Shown here in pieces: positions 15,980-24,352 of a stretch of 64,000 bases of DNA. This stretch comes from an uncultured Glaciecola sp. (GTDB taxonomy: Bacteria; Pseudomonadota; Gammaproteobacteria; Enterobacterales; Alteromonadaceae): the NCBI RefSeq assembly GCF_937770335.1, contig NZ_CALJHY010000003.1, positions 124,001 to 188,000 of the forward strand, given 5' to 3'. How positions within the stretch are numbered: position 1 is the first letter of the stretch; each line of letters opens with the position of its first letter. The translations under genes and the position numbers were made by a program. Under the pieces are notes generated by a model. It saw only the letters and a list, made by a program, of their open reading frames with translations, searched no databases and was not told where the DNA came from.

Positions 15980-17344
15980 TTAAGCTTTCTCCGACTCTGC
16001 GCTAGTTGCAATGAAGCCAGCAGTTTGCTCATCTAATACATGAACAATTGACTTCGCTTTTGAAGCGACAATACTGTGAACCAAAATAAGTGGTAACGCT
16101 GCAATAATACCTTGAGCTGTTGTCACAAGGGCCATGGATATTGAACCAGCCATGATTCTTGGGTCACCAGTACCGAACAATGTAATTTGCTGGAACGTCT
16201 CAATCATACCAAGTACTGTACCGAGTAGACCAAGCAACGGTGCGATTGCTGCAAATATCTTGATGATATTAATACCTCTATCAACACTTGGTAACTCACG
16301 TAAAATCGCTTCGTCCAATTTCAACTCTAAAGTTTCAACGTCAGCAGATTTGTTTGCTTGATAAACCGTCAAGATACGACCCAGTGGGTTTTTAATATTT
16401 GGTTGATCGATATTCTTAAGCTGTGACTTCATTTTCCCGCCAATCGCGGAAAGCGTAAGGAATTTGAACAAACCAATTGCCAAACCAATCGCTAACATGA
16501 AAGTGATTGTGTAACCTACTGGACCACCAGCGTGATATCTTTCAATCATCGTCGCTTTTTGCTTGAACAAGTTCAAAATCGCGCCTCTTGATGGATCCAC
16601 ATAGACAGGGATAAATCCGTCTGATGCCTTCGCATTAAGAATGTCTTGAGTTGTTGCTACTTGATAACCGTCTGGTTGACGACCCAACGGTTGAACCGTG
16701 TTGTCAGAATCATCGTAAACTAAGTAACCTTCGTTACCGACCAGATTAAAGGAACCGATACGCAGTACTGTTTGCGTTTCTCTACCACCATCCAAATTAA
16801 GAACTTCTGTTTCAAATTTTTCAACTTGACCAGACGCTGTCATTTCTGTTTGAAGAGAAAACCACAACTCTTTTAGTTCGCGAATATTCGGCAGACCTTT
16901 TGAGTCATTTGACATTTCACCTAAGAACACATCGCGACCAGGGTACTGAGCACTAACGATTGAAGTAGAAATTCGACCGTATGCATCAGCTGAAGCTTGA
17001 CGTACAACACCGAACATCTCGCCAAGGTCACCCTTTGCGACATCAAGTTCAACTTCTCTGTCGATTAATGTTTGTTCATTCGCTGAAAACGACTTAGCTA
17101 AACGATCGCCACGACCTTCTTCAGCGCGCATATCAGCTTGTGCCTTGCGCAACAAACCTTGCTTATCAGCGCGGTCTTTGCGGAACTCAGCTTCGCGTTG
17201 ATCATTAACACGTGTTTGAGCTGTGCCTTCTTGTTTTACTTTCTGTAGTAGATCTTGCAATGTCGTTGACGACTGTGCTTGTGCGAAAGACGCTACACAA
17301 ACCATTGCCGCTGCAGCAACAAGCGTTTTAATTGTTGGTTTCAT
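15980..17344 (-). CDS. ttpC: TtpC, large ExbB-like protein of the TonB2 system
   Basis: A 454-residue protein with signal sequence (MKPTIKTLVAAAAMVCVASFAQA), then a long periplasmic, partly coiled-coil region of about 230 residues, and a C-terminal MotA/TolQ/ExbB channel domain (APLLGLLGTVLGMIETFQQ, RIMAGSISMALVTTAQGII). TtpC is known from Vibrio, where it is needed for TonB2-dependent but not TonB1-dependent iron uptake. It stands between the DUF3450 gene (5-base gap) and exbB2. The two ExbB-type channel proteins in one operon are characteristic of this system. Confidence 0.92.
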   Translation of the reverse strand: MKPTIKTLVAAAAMVCVASFAQAQSSTTLQDLLQKVKQEGTAQTRVNDQREAEFRKDRADKQGLLRKAQADMRAEEGRGDRLAKSFSANEQTLIDREVELDVAKGDLGEMFGVVRQASADAYGRISTSIVSAQYPGRDVFLGEMSNDSKGLPNIRELKELWFSLQTEMTASGQVEKFETEVLNLDGGRETQTVLRIGSFNLVGNEGYLVYDDSDNTVQPLGRQPDGYQVATTQDILNAKASDGFIPVYVDPSRGAILNLFKQKATMIERYHAGGPVGYTITFMLAIGLAIGLFKFLTLSAIGGKMKSQLKNIDQPNIKNPLGRILTVYQANKSADVETLELKLDEAILRELPSVDRGINIIKIFAAIAPLLGLLGTVLGMIETFQQITLFGTGDPRIMAGSISMALVTTAQGIIAALPLILVHSIVASKAKSIVHVLDEQTAGFIATSAESEKA

Positions 17345-17349
17345 TATAC

Positions 17350-18123
17350 TTACTCCGCAGCTTTAATTGGTAATTTGATAAGATCTTCAGGCACCAAGCC
17401 TTGTGCCATGCGCACAGCTTGAATGATTGAATTAAGATACTCATCACCTAATTTTTGGTAACCACGTGCATCGTTGTCCCACGCCCAAGCGTGTTTCTGA
17501 TCTTTAGACAATGCTAAAAGAGCAGTACGACCTAGGTTAAAGAAATCAACCGATACTTCTTGGCCACCATCTTCAATGGTACCCGCGTAGGTTTCAATTT
17601 TTGAACCGTATTCGTTTTCAGTCTGATATGCTTCAAGCACAAGACGGAAACGTTCGGCTACGGTTACGCTTGAGTTTGACATAACGTCGCGAAGTCTTTG
17701 AACACGAGCAGTACGCTCTTCGATATTGATTGGAATATCGAGTTTAATAAACTCTTCAAGGCTGTTAATCATGTTAAACATCAATGGAACGATGTTTTGC
17801 CTCGTCTCGTCGATTGAATCGATCTGCCGTTGCAGGGAATCAATACCACGCTGTTGGTCTGCCACTAAATTGGCCAAGTAATCATTGTAGACCTTTAAGC
17901 TCTCCGTTGAATCAATGACGTTTCGGTACTCCGCCAACAATTCTTGTGATTGCTCGAAAAGATTATTAATTTTTTCTTGAGATTGCGCTGCTGCTTTGTG
18001 GATCTTAACTTCTTCATTTTGTAAATCCTGAAGTTGATCTGCAGAGACGATCGAAGCATTCCCCAGTGCTAATGCACCTAGAACGCATGACGCTATTTGA
18101 GTTCTCTTGCTCATTTTGGACAT
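17350..18123 (-). CDS. DUF3450 periplasmic coiled-coil protein of the TonB2 operon
   Basis: First gene of the TonB2 operon. A signal peptide (MSKRTQIASCVLGALALG ... VSA) is followed by a long coiled coil (LQDLQNEEVKIHKAAAQSQE) and a mostly helical C-terminal half. DUF3450 proteins are regularly found in front of ttpC in Vibrio, Shewanella and relatives. A periplasmic partner role for TtpC is likely but not established. The start is set at the ATG at 18123; nearby ATGs at 18135 and 18114 are possible. The frame stays open to 18264, but that extension would place non-signal sequence before the signal peptide. Confidence 0.85.
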   Translation of the reverse strand: MSKMSKRTQIASCVLGALALGNASIVSADQLQDLQNEEVKIHKAAAQSQEKINNLFEQSQELLAEYRNVIDSTESLKVYNDYLANLVADQQRGIDSLQRQIDSIDETRQNIVPLMFNMINSLEEFIKLDIPINIEERTARVQRLRDVMSNSSVTVAERFRLVLEAYQTENEYGSKIETYAGTIEDGGQEVSVDFFNLGRTALLALSKDQKHAWAWDNDARGYQKLGDEYLNSIIQAVRMAQGLVPEDLIKLPIKAAE

Positions 18124-18173
18124 ATTCCCAACCATAGTTTTGATGTTCACGCCCTTAACAATAAAGAGCGTCG

Positions 18174-18188
18174 AAATTATAATTATCA
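18174..18188 (-). promoter_or_regulatory. Putative -10 element overlapped by a Fur-box-like sequence (TonB2 operon)
   Basis: The minus strand reads TGATAATTATAATTT, which matches the 7-1-7 Fur pattern TGATAATnATTATCA strongly in its first half and partly in its second. It includes a perfect TATAAT (18181-18176). No good -35 is evident. Iron control of a TonB2 operon is plausible; this is pattern matching only. Confidence 0.35.
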
Positions 18189-18510
18189 TAGTCGTGCATT
18201 CATTAGAACGATGCACTCCCCTTAGATAGTCACAGGATGTTGTGTAAATGTCAAGAACACGCATGGGCTAAGTGTTAATTTTTTGTATAATTTATTTCCT
18301 TTCATAATGAAAAAAAATAGCCACTGGTAAATGCAATTAAATTACGGCATAAGCGCGTTATCACTTGATTCTTTGATCAAACAAGAGTTGCAAATGCGTG
18401 CACAATTAAAGATAGTACAAAGGAGCTATTTTTAGTATATCCAGTATTCTCATATATTAGGTGTGAGTGAAAAGCAGGCACCTATTTATAATTTACCGAA
18501 CAAAAATCGG
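18189..18510. other. Intergenic stretch before comFB, no gene recognised
   Basis: About 320 AT-rich bases between the TonB2 promoter and an intrinsic terminator. There is no reading frame with family resemblance. A plus-strand TATAAT lies at 18286-18291 without a clear -35. Because the stretch ends in a plus-strand terminator, it may encode a small RNA or an attenuated leader of comFB (see findings). Confidence 0.4.
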
Positions 18511-18537
18511 GCAAACATTGTGTTTGCGTATTTTTTG
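18511..18537 (+). terminator. Intrinsic terminator in the comFB leader
   Basis: GCAAACA (18511-18517) pairs with TGTTTGC (18521-18527) around a TTG loop, followed by GTA and seven T. It ends 53 bases before the comFB start, with no recognised plus-strand gene before it since tmcA. The minus strand also has a short T run past the stem. Confidence 0.65.
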
Positions 18538-18589
18538 CCGATATATCTTAGAATATAAAGGGTAACAATTAACTAACAACGGTGATGAT

Positions 18590-18880
18590 ATGAAACTAGA
18601 TGATGACATTCACAACTATTATGAAAATTTAGTCGTACAAAAAATAGAAGCGCTTGGCTTTTATCAAAGTCAAACCCCAGACTTTGTAGCCGACCTCACC
18701 TGTTTAGTATTAAATCAGTTACCGCCGAGATATATTCGCTATGAAGTGGACATGGCATTTTTTCTACCGATATCGGAACGAACTCAAATGGAGATGAACG
18801 TATCACATGCAGTATCTAACGCTAACAAGTATCTAGAAACACATCCAAAACAAAATGTCTCTGATAAAAACGAGGAATAA
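18590..18880 (+). CDS. ComFB-family protein
   Basis: A 96-residue protein of the late-competence ComFB family, recognised by ADLTCLVLNQLPPRYIRYEVDM, followed by a stretch (FFLPISERTQMEMNVSHAV) typical of the gammaproteobacterial branch. These lack the cysteine pair of Bacillus ComFB. Function is not established; some ComFB proteins elsewhere have been linked to nucleotide second messengers and motility or competence. The ATG at 18590 follows a weak GGTGATGAT. It is a lone gene between the TonB2 operon and the SRP RNA, with its own leader containing a terminator. Confidence 0.85.
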   Translation: MKLDDDIHNYYENLVVQKIEALGFYQSQTPDFVADLTCLVLNQLPPRYIRYEVDMAFFLPISERTQMEMNVSHAVSNANKYLETHPKQNVSDKNEE

Positions 18881-18889
18881 AAAGAATTG

Positions 18890-18999
18890 GGTGGCAAGCC
18901 CTAGCCACATCTCGGCACATGAGTCCTTCGGTACGGCTGCTCCCTTCCGGGCCTGACCGAGTTTCCAAAATATCATTGCGAGAGAACCAAGGCTCACCA
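18890..18999 (-). ncRNA. ffs: Signal recognition particle RNA (4.5S)
   Basis: The minus-strand sequence closely tracks E. coli 4.5S RNA: TTGGTTCTCTCGCAA near the 5' side, then the SRP hairpin GGTCAGGCCCGGAAGGGA with GGAA tetraloop and the asymmetric loop AGCAGCC, and TGTGCCGAGATGT. The ends GGTGAGCC and GGCTTGCC pair. It binds Ffh and targets nascent membrane proteins to FtsY and SecYEG. Exact ends are estimated from pairing. Confidence 0.96.
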
Positions 19000-19030
19000 T
19001 AGAAACCGTCTTGACTTCAAGACGGCGTGG

Positions 19031-19059
19031 ATTATGCCGATTTATGCGATTACTTGCAA
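19031..19059 (-). promoter_or_regulatory. Probable promoter of the 4.5S RNA gene
   Basis: TTGCAA (19059-19054) and CATAAT (19036-19031) are separated by exactly 17 bases on the minus strand. Transcription would begin about 25-30 bases before the mature RNA. The leader contains a perfect 8-bp hairpin (CCGTCTTG/CAAGACGG, 19006-19025), which fits a 5' leader removed by RNase P. Confidence 0.62.
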
Positions 19060-19074
19060 CCGCTGCAAACCAAT

Positions 19075-20121
19075 TTATTTAAATTTTAATTCAGCTAACG
19101 AATCAGCTACTTTTGCGGTAGCTAAACCATTCTTCTCTGCTGCGACAAAAATGGTTTGTAACGTTTCGCCAATCTGATCTAAATGTTCTCGCAATTTTTC
19201 TGCATTGCTATCTGAACGTTGGTGAAAAATATCAATAATACCGCCTGCATTAATGACATAATCAGGTGCATATAAGATACCGTTATTGGCCAACTTCACA
19301 CCCATTTCGTCCGACGCTAGTTGGTTGTTTGCCGCCCCTGCAATAATTCGAGCTTTAATATGATCGACATTCTGCTCATTAATCGCGTTACCTAAGGCGC
19401 ATGGGGCGAACACATCTACGTCTAACAAATCAATTTCAGCCACGCTAACTTGCGTTGCACCAAACTCTGCAACCGCTCTGTTAACGCCGTCAGGAAATAT
19501 GTCAGCCACATAAAGAATCGCGCCTTCTCTGTAGAGATGCTCAGCTAATCTGATGCCAACGTGGCCAACACCTTTGATTGCTACCTTCTTACCGCGTAAA
19601 TCAGTTTGATAGACATGTTTAACGGCAGCTTTTATGCCAACGAATACCCCGTAAGCGGTAGCAGGAGCAGGATTACCATCGGCAACACTACCATCAAAGC
19701 TATACTTGGAAAAAGTACCGCTAACATGCTTTGTATTCTCAGACATAAAAACGATATCAGACACCGCAATACCGGAATCCTCCGCTGTAATGTACTTCCC
19801 TTTTAAGGTGTCAACAAAGTTGCCCATTTCGCGCATCATTTCAGGTGTTTTATCCTTACGAGGATCACCAAAAATTACCGCTTTACCACCACCTTGCGGC
19901 AGTCCTGCCATTGCCGCTTTATACGTCATCCCTCTAGATAAACGCAATACATCGGTCAACGCTTCTTCTGAATTAGCATAATTCCACATTCGACACCCGC
20001 CTAGCCCGGGTCCCAGGTTTGTATTATGCACAGCAATAATTGCTTTTAAGCCAGTTGCTTTGTCATGGTAAAACGAAACTTGTTCATGCTCTGTAAACTC
20101 TCGGTGGTCGAAAACTGACAT
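19075..20121 (-). CDS. Leucine/phenylalanine/valine dehydrogenase
   Basis: An NAD-dependent amino acid dehydrogenase that oxidatively deaminates branched-chain or aromatic amino acids to 2-oxoacids. The 348-residue protein has the substrate domain with LGPGLGGCRMW, the catalytic-lysine region MAGLPQGGGKAVIFG, and a Rossmann NAD domain (KVAIKGVGHVGIRLAEHL). The ATG at 20121 has AAGG at 5-nt spacing; the longer frame to 20205 lacks support. It is divergent from an Lrp/AsnC regulator that probably controls it. Leu versus Phe preference cannot be settled from sequence. The nearby phhA, tyrR, fahA and maiA genes show a regional focus on amino acid breakdown. Confidence 0.9.
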   Translation of the reverse strand: MSVFDHREFTEHEQVSFYHDKATGLKAIIAVHNTNLGPGLGGCRMWNYANSEEALTDVLRLSRGMTYKAAMAGLPQGGGKAVIFGDPRKDKTPEMMREMGNFVDTLKGKYITAEDSGIAVSDIVFMSENTKHVSGTFSKYSFDGSVADGNPAPATAYGVFVGIKAAVKHVYQTDLRGKKVAIKGVGHVGIRLAEHLYREGAILYVADIFPDGVNRAVAEFGATQVSVAEIDLLDVDVFAPCALGNAINEQNVDHIKARIIAGAANNQLASDEMGVKLANNGILYAPDYVINAGGIIDIFHQRSDSNAEKLREHLDQIGETLQTIFVAAEKNGLATAKVADSLAELKFK

Positions 20122-20308
20122 ATGTACCTTATTATTAGAAGTGTTCTTTTTTGTTTTTATTATTTTCAATCTGTCTATCGTCAACAATTCATCGTTTGAT
20201 AGCATTAACTCAAGGGGGATTGTAGCTGATGATCTAGAGGACGTATCTTGCGATTTACACTTATCTGAAATAAAGTTGTTATATAAATGTATTTATTATT
20301 TTCTATTT

Positions 20309-20326
20309 ATAGGATATCTATCCTAT
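20309..20326. promoter_or_regulatory. Dyad in the lrp/dehydrogenase intergenic region
   Basis: ATAGGAT and ATCCTAT form a 7-bp inverted repeat around ATCT, 45 bases upstream of the Lrp-family start codon, in the 249-base gap between divergent genes. It is a good candidate binding site for the regulator encoded next door. Confidence 0.45.
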
Positions 20327-20370
20327 AATAGCCAAATCATAAGTGATACAACTCTCACCACGGAAGAAAA

Positions 20371-20838
20371 ATGAAGTTAGATAAGTTTGATCGTGAAATT
20401 CTCAGAGTTATGCAAAGAGACGCAACAGTATCTATGGCAGAACTCAGCCAATATGTCGGTTTATCCCATACCCCTTGCTGGCGTAGAGTTAAACGCATGG
20501 AAGCTGACGGAGTTATTCGTCAAAAAGTCACGCTGTTGGACAGTAAGAAGCTTAATCTTGGCGTCTCGGTTTTTATTTATGTGACGTTAAAAAACCATGA
20601 TGGTGATTCGCTTGTCGATTTCGAAAGAGCAGTTCAGGAAATTGTAGAAATAGTTGAATGTCACACCACTAGTGGCGAAAAAGATTATTTATTGAAGGTT
20701 ATTGTTGAGAGCATCGAAGAGTATGAACAATTGCTCAAAAATAAACTCACTCACTTACCGTTAGTTGACCATTTAAGTTCGACGTTTGCGCTAAAGCAAG
20801 TTAAAAACACGACAGAGTTACCTATTAAAAATATATAA
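20371..20838 (+). CDS. Lrp/AsnC-family transcriptional regulator
   Basis: A 155-residue regulator with N-terminal winged helix-turn-helix (MAELSQYVGLSHTPCWRRVKRME, about residues 23-45) and a C-terminal RAM/ACT-like effector domain (EIVECHTTSGEKDYLLKVIVES, with GEKDYLLK contributing to the ligand pocket). The family forms dimers and octamers that sense amino acids. It is divergent from the Leu/Phe dehydrogenase, a common pairing in which the regulator induces the dehydrogenase when its amino acid is plentiful. It is too short and too diverged at the HTH to be called the global Lrp itself. A terminator overlaps its 3' end. Confidence 0.92.
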   Translation: MKLDKFDREILRVMQRDATVSMAELSQYVGLSHTPCWRRVKRMEADGVIRQKVTLLDSKKLNLGVSVFIYVTLKNHDGDSLVDFERAVQEIVEIVECHTTSGEKDYLLKVIVESIEEYEQLLKNKLTHLPLVDHLSSTFALKQVKNTTELPIKNI

Positions 20839-20856
20839 CTCTGCCGTTTCTTTTTT
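20809..20856. terminator. Intrinsic terminator overlapping the end of the Lrp-family gene
   Basis: A 12-bp stem with one mismatch (CAGAGTTA/TAACTCTG core) spans the last codons of the regulator gene. TTCTTTTTT follows on the plus strand, and an A run on the other side makes it usable for the convergent maiA transcript too. Confidence 0.8.
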
Positions 20857-20859
20857 CAG

Positions 20860-21516
20860 CTAAGCAGCATCCGTTTGTGCTTCAGGTTTTGCTTTTTGAA
20901 ATGCGTCTAGTTCATTACAATTATCATAGATTTTTTGAATCAATGGAAAGCGTTGCATGTCGACTTGAAATCTTATCGCATTGTAAACTTGAGGGACAAG
21001 GCAAACATCAGCTAACGTTACATCATAACCAAAACAATATTTACCAGACCGTGTTGCGAGTCTTTTCTCTAGTGCGATAAACCCTAACTCAATCCATTTG
21101 GCGCACCAGGCTTTAGTTTGTTCACTGCTGGCTTCAAAATCAGAGTTAAGAGCTTGCAAAATACGCAAATTTGTAACGGGTTGAATGTCACACGCAATAT
21201 CTTGCGCGATAGCCCTTACTCTTGCTTTGTCGACCGCATGGGTTGGCAGTAACATCCGCGTACCCGGATATTTATCATCTAAATATTCTATTATTGCTAA
21301 CGATTGATTCAGTACAATATCTTCGTCGTCGTCAACAAAAGTAGGGACCAACATAGACGGATTAATGTTGCTGTAAGCATTCTTCTTTTGTTCACCACCA
21401 TCTTTTACTAAGTGCACTGGCAAGTAATCAAAATCAAGTTGCTTTAAATGCATCGCTATCCTTAAGCGATAGGATGCAGAGGACCGCCAATAACCATATA
21501 ATTTAAGACTCATCAT
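20860..21516 (-). CDS. maiA: Maleylacetoacetate isomerase
   Basis: A zeta-class glutathione S-transferase fold enzyme that isomerises maleylacetoacetate to fumarylacetoacetate in tyrosine breakdown. The 218-residue protein has the N-terminal thioredoxin-like domain with the family motif YGYWRSSASYRLRIA, in which the SSA(S)YR segment binds glutathione. LNQSLAIIEYLDDKYPG follows, then a helical C-terminal domain (YCFGYDVTLADVCLVPQVYNA). It starts 16 bases after fahA in the same operon. Two adjacent ATGs (21516 and 21513) share one AAGGG. Confidence 0.94.
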   Translation of the reverse strand: MMSLKLYGYWRSSASYRLRIAMHLKQLDFDYLPVHLVKDGGEQKKNAYSNINPSMLVPTFVDDDEDIVLNQSLAIIEYLDDKYPGTRMLLPTHAVDKARVRAIAQDIACDIQPVTNLRILQALNSDFEASSEQTKAWCAKWIELGFIALEKRLATRSGKYCFGYDVTLADVCLVPQVYNAIRFQVDMQRFPLIQKIYDNCNELDAFQKAKPEAQTDAA

Positions 21517-21532
21517 TTACCCTTTTCAAGTG

Positions 21533-22549
21533 CTATTTTACCGCAGATTTCTTGATAACTTGGTCAATGGCACCAAAAATACTCAGGCCATTGCAGTCGA
21601 ACATTTCGATGCGAATAGAGTCGTTAAAGGACATAAACGGCGTTGAAGGTTTGCCATCTCGAATGGTTTCTATCATTCGCACTTCGGCAATACAAGAATA
21701 ACCAACACCACCTTCAGCTATTGAAGAGCCATGCTCGGTGTCTTGTTTATTTGACACAGTACCTGAACCAATAATTGCTCCCGCACCTAAGTTACGCGAC
21801 TTTGCAGCATGAGCAACTAGTTGCGAAAAATCAAATGTCATATCTTCGCCAGCTTGCGGCTTTCCAAACAAAGCACTATTGTAATGCGAGACCAATGGCA
21901 GATGTACTTTGTTGTCTGACCAAGCATTGTTAAGCTCATCTGGGGTTACAGCGACAGGAGAAAATACTGAAGATGGTTTTGACTGAAAAAAGCCAAACCC
22001 TTTCGCTAACTCACCAGGAATTAAACCGCGTAAAGATACATCATTGACTAGCATAAGTAATTTAATATGCTGCCCTGCATTTGCAGCAGAAATGCCCATT
22101 GGAACATCATCGGTAATAACAGCTACTTCGCCTTCAAAATCAATCCCCCATTCGTCCGAAGGTAATAATACGTCATCTCTAGGACCAATAAAATCGTCTG
22201 ATCCACCTTGATACATTAACGGATCGGTCCAAAATGAGGCTGGAATTTCTGCACCTCGTGCTTTTCTCACAAGTTCGACATGGTTAACATAAGCACTGCC
22301 ATCTGCCCACTGAAAAGCACGAGGTAATGGGCTTTCACAAAGCGCTTCATCAAAATTTTCAGCGCCCAAACTACCTTCATTTAATGCTTCATAACGAGTT
22401 TGTAATACAGGTTGAATGGTTTGCCAGTTATCCAATGCTTGCTGCATAGTTAATGCAACATCAGCAACTTCAATTGTTTTTGTTAAGTCGCGGCTTACGA
22501 GCATCAACTTGCCATCACGTGTATTATTTTTATAAGTCGCTAATTTCAT
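21533..22549 (-). CDS. fahA: Fumarylacetoacetate hydrolase family protein
   Basis: Cleaves fumarylacetoacetate to fumarate and acetoacetate, the last step of tyrosine catabolism. The 338-residue protein has the FAH fold with metal-binding acidic residues in DWGIDFEGEVAVIT-type sequence (here EWGIDFEGEVAVIT) and the Lys/Arg-rich GELAKGFGFFQSKPSSVFSP segment. SRNLGAGAIIGSGTVSN is the catalytic glycine-rich motif. It is the bacterial single-domain form, shorter than the mammalian enzyme. It is upstream of maiA in a two-gene operon. Homogentisate dioxygenase and 4-HPP dioxygenase, the preceding steps, are not in this window. Confidence 0.92.
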   Translation of the reverse strand: MKLATYKNNTRDGKLMLVSRDLTKTIEVADVALTMQQALDNWQTIQPVLQTRYEALNEGSLGAENFDEALCESPLPRAFQWADGSAYVNHVELVRKARGAEIPASFWTDPLMYQGGSDDFIGPRDDVLLPSDEWGIDFEGEVAVITDDVPMGISAANAGQHIKLLMLVNDVSLRGLIPGELAKGFGFFQSKPSSVFSPVAVTPDELNNAWSDNKVHLPLVSHYNSALFGKPQAGEDMTFDFSQLVAHAAKSRNLGAGAIIGSGTVSNKQDTEHGSSIAEGGVGYSCIAEVRMIETIRDGKPSTPFMSFNDSIRIEMFDCNGLSIFGAIDQVIKKSAVK

Positions 22550-22721
22550 TCATTCAACCTTTAATTTATTTCATCATTCACTGGACAACTTGAAAAGAAG
22601 AAGCGGCTTGCATCGCCATTTATTTTACATCGTTTTCAAGTTGTTATTGAGTTGAGCTATTATAGCGCTGAAAACAGAATGAAACACCTTGAATTTCTGG
22701 ACGGTGTTACTGAGAAAAAGT

Positions 22722-22748
22722 CAAAAAAAAGCCCCAAAACGTGGGGCT
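22722..22748 (-). terminator. Intrinsic terminator after tyrR
   Basis: On the minus strand AGCCCCA pairs with TGGGGCT around CGTTT, followed by a run of eight T. It lies 18 bases past the tyrR stop. Confidence 0.92.
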
Positions 22749-22765
22749 AAAGAGATATAATGTAA

Positions 22766-24319
22766 TCAATACTTTACAGTTGCCTTACTGATGCCATATT
22801 CGCGCAGTTTATTGGCGATCGCCGTATGGCTTAATCCAAGCTTGCGGGCCAATTGTCGAGTACTCGGATAGGAAGGATACAGCCGTTTAAGTAAATCTTT
22901 TTCAAATTTCTTAACTTCATGCTCTAAAGTGCCTTCAAAGTTTTCATCAATATAATTTACCGTCGTACTGCAGCTAGGTAGCTGAATAGCCTCTTTTGTA
23001 ATTTCATTGCCATCCATCAATGCTATCGCTCTATATAATGCATTTTTTAATTGTCGTACATTGCCGGGCCATGGGTAGGCTTGTAAGTAATCAACGCAAG
23101 ACTTGCTCAGCTTGGGTGAGCGGATACCTAGCTTATTGCTATGCGTGCGAACAATGCTTTCTGATAGCGGAATAACATCCGTTTTTCGTTCACGAAGTGG
23201 CGGCAGAACTAACGCCAGAACATTTAACCGGTAATACAAATCTTCTCTAAACGTGCCAATCTCAACTGCCTCTGACAAATCTTTGCAGGTTGTGCAGATA
23301 ATCCGAAGATCCACTTTTGTAGATTGGCTTTGACCGACTTTGCGATAATAGCCATCTTCTATAACCCGCAATAACTTAGATTGAAGCTGCTGAGACATTT
23401 CTGAAATTTCGTCTAACACGAGTGTGCCGCCAGATGCCAATTCAATTAGGCCAAGTTTAGACTCCGCAACGATAAACTGACTCTGTTCAACACCAAATAA
23501 AGCAGTTTCTGCTACGTCATCGGGTAAGGAAGCACAATTCAAAATGTGAAACTCCCCTTCAACCCGCGGACTGCTGTCATGACAAGCTCTTGCAATACTT
23601 TGTTTGCCTGTTCCAGACTCACCATATATCAGCATATGCCCTTCCAACTCTGCCATGCGCTTGGCATCGCGTATTACTTTTTTCATGACCGGACTTACTG
23701 CTTGGAATGAGTCAAAGCAATTGGATGTTGTTCTATTGAATACATTAAGCTGTTTTCCTAATCGTGATTCCGACTTAAGGATTATAACAGCACCCGCAAT
23801 CACGCTTTTGTCATTATCAGGCACATCAACTGGCAAAATATCAGCAATATAATCTTGCTCTATAAACTTAACTCGGTGAGTTTGCGCATATATTTCTTTG
23901 CCTTCTAGCCATTTTGTAATGTGAAAACCAGACAGCACTTCATCAATATTCAATTGCAATATCAGCTCAGGCTTGAGTTCAAGACCGCTGGCTACCGCAT
24001 CATTAAATAATATAATTCGTCCTGAAGTGTCAATCGAAAAGCACGGGTCGGGCAGTGTTTGAAGTAGTGCCCGTAATTGGTTTCTTTCCCGCTGAATAGG
24101 CATAAAAGGAGTTGTTTTTACATCTACGATGCCTTCGACTCGTCGAAGTTTAGGCATCAGGTGCTGAAAGTCATCGAACTCGATAGTGGGAAAATCTAAA
24201 AATATTTTTCCAACTTCATCGATTTCTATGCCGCGTAAATCAATATGATATTCCGTTAGAATATCTAGGACGTCTTGCGTAATTCCAAGTCTATCTTGAC
24301 AGTTTATTTCCAATCGCAT
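22766..24319 (-). CDS. tyrR: TyrR, aromatic amino acid regulator
   Basis: A DNA-binding regulator of aromatic amino acid synthesis, transport and breakdown, using Tyr, Phe or Trp and ATP as effectors. The 517-residue protein (513 in E. coli) has an N-terminal ACT domain starting MRLEINCQDRLGITQDVLDI, a PAS domain, an AAA+ domain with GESGTGK, and a C-terminal Fis-like HTH (STRQLARKLGLSHTAIANKL). The GAFTGA loop that contacts sigma54 is absent (here FGVEQSQFIV), as expected for TyrR, which works with sigma70. The ATG at 24319 matches the family start; a GTG at 24346 was rejected. It is flanked by phhA and fahA-maiA, its likely targets. Confidence 0.95.
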   Translation of the reverse strand: MRLEINCQDRLGITQDVLDILTEYHIDLRGIEIDEVGKIFLDFPTIEFDDFQHLMPKLRRVEGIVDVKTTPFMPIQRERNQLRALLQTLPDPCFSIDTSGRIILFNDAVASGLELKPELILQLNIDEVLSGFHITKWLEGKEIYAQTHRVKFIEQDYIADILPVDVPDNDKSVIAGAVIILKSESRLGKQLNVFNRTTSNCFDSFQAVSPVMKKVIRDAKRMAELEGHMLIYGESGTGKQSIARACHDSSPRVEGEFHILNCASLPDDVAETALFGVEQSQFIVAESKLGLIELASGGTLVLDEISEMSQQLQSKLLRVIEDGYYRKVGQSQSTKVDLRIICTTCKDLSEAVEIGTFREDLYYRLNVLALVLPPLRERKTDVIPLSESIVRTHSNKLGIRSPKLSKSCVDYLQAYPWPGNVRQLKNALYRAIALMDGNEITKEAIQLPSCSTTVNYIDENFEGTLEHEVKKFEKDLLKRLYPSYPSTRQLARKLGLSHTAIANKLREYGISKATVKY

Positions 24320-24352
24320 TAGTTTAGTGTTTACCCGAAAAGTCACCCCAAG

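Noticed and set aside
18480..18590. c-di-GMP (GEMM) riboswitch before comFB, suggested by GGGCAAACA
   Set aside because: Only a short match; the remaining conserved GEMM segments and helices are not found. The bases belong to the terminator stem.
19006..19025. Hairpin before the 4.5S RNA as a terminator for the dehydrogenase gene
   Set aside because: Only three T follow the stem, and it lies inside the predicted leader downstream of a good ffs promoter.
22550..22640. TyrR box upstream of fahA
   Set aside because: A TTTACA half site occurs, but no TGTAAA-like half lies six bases away.
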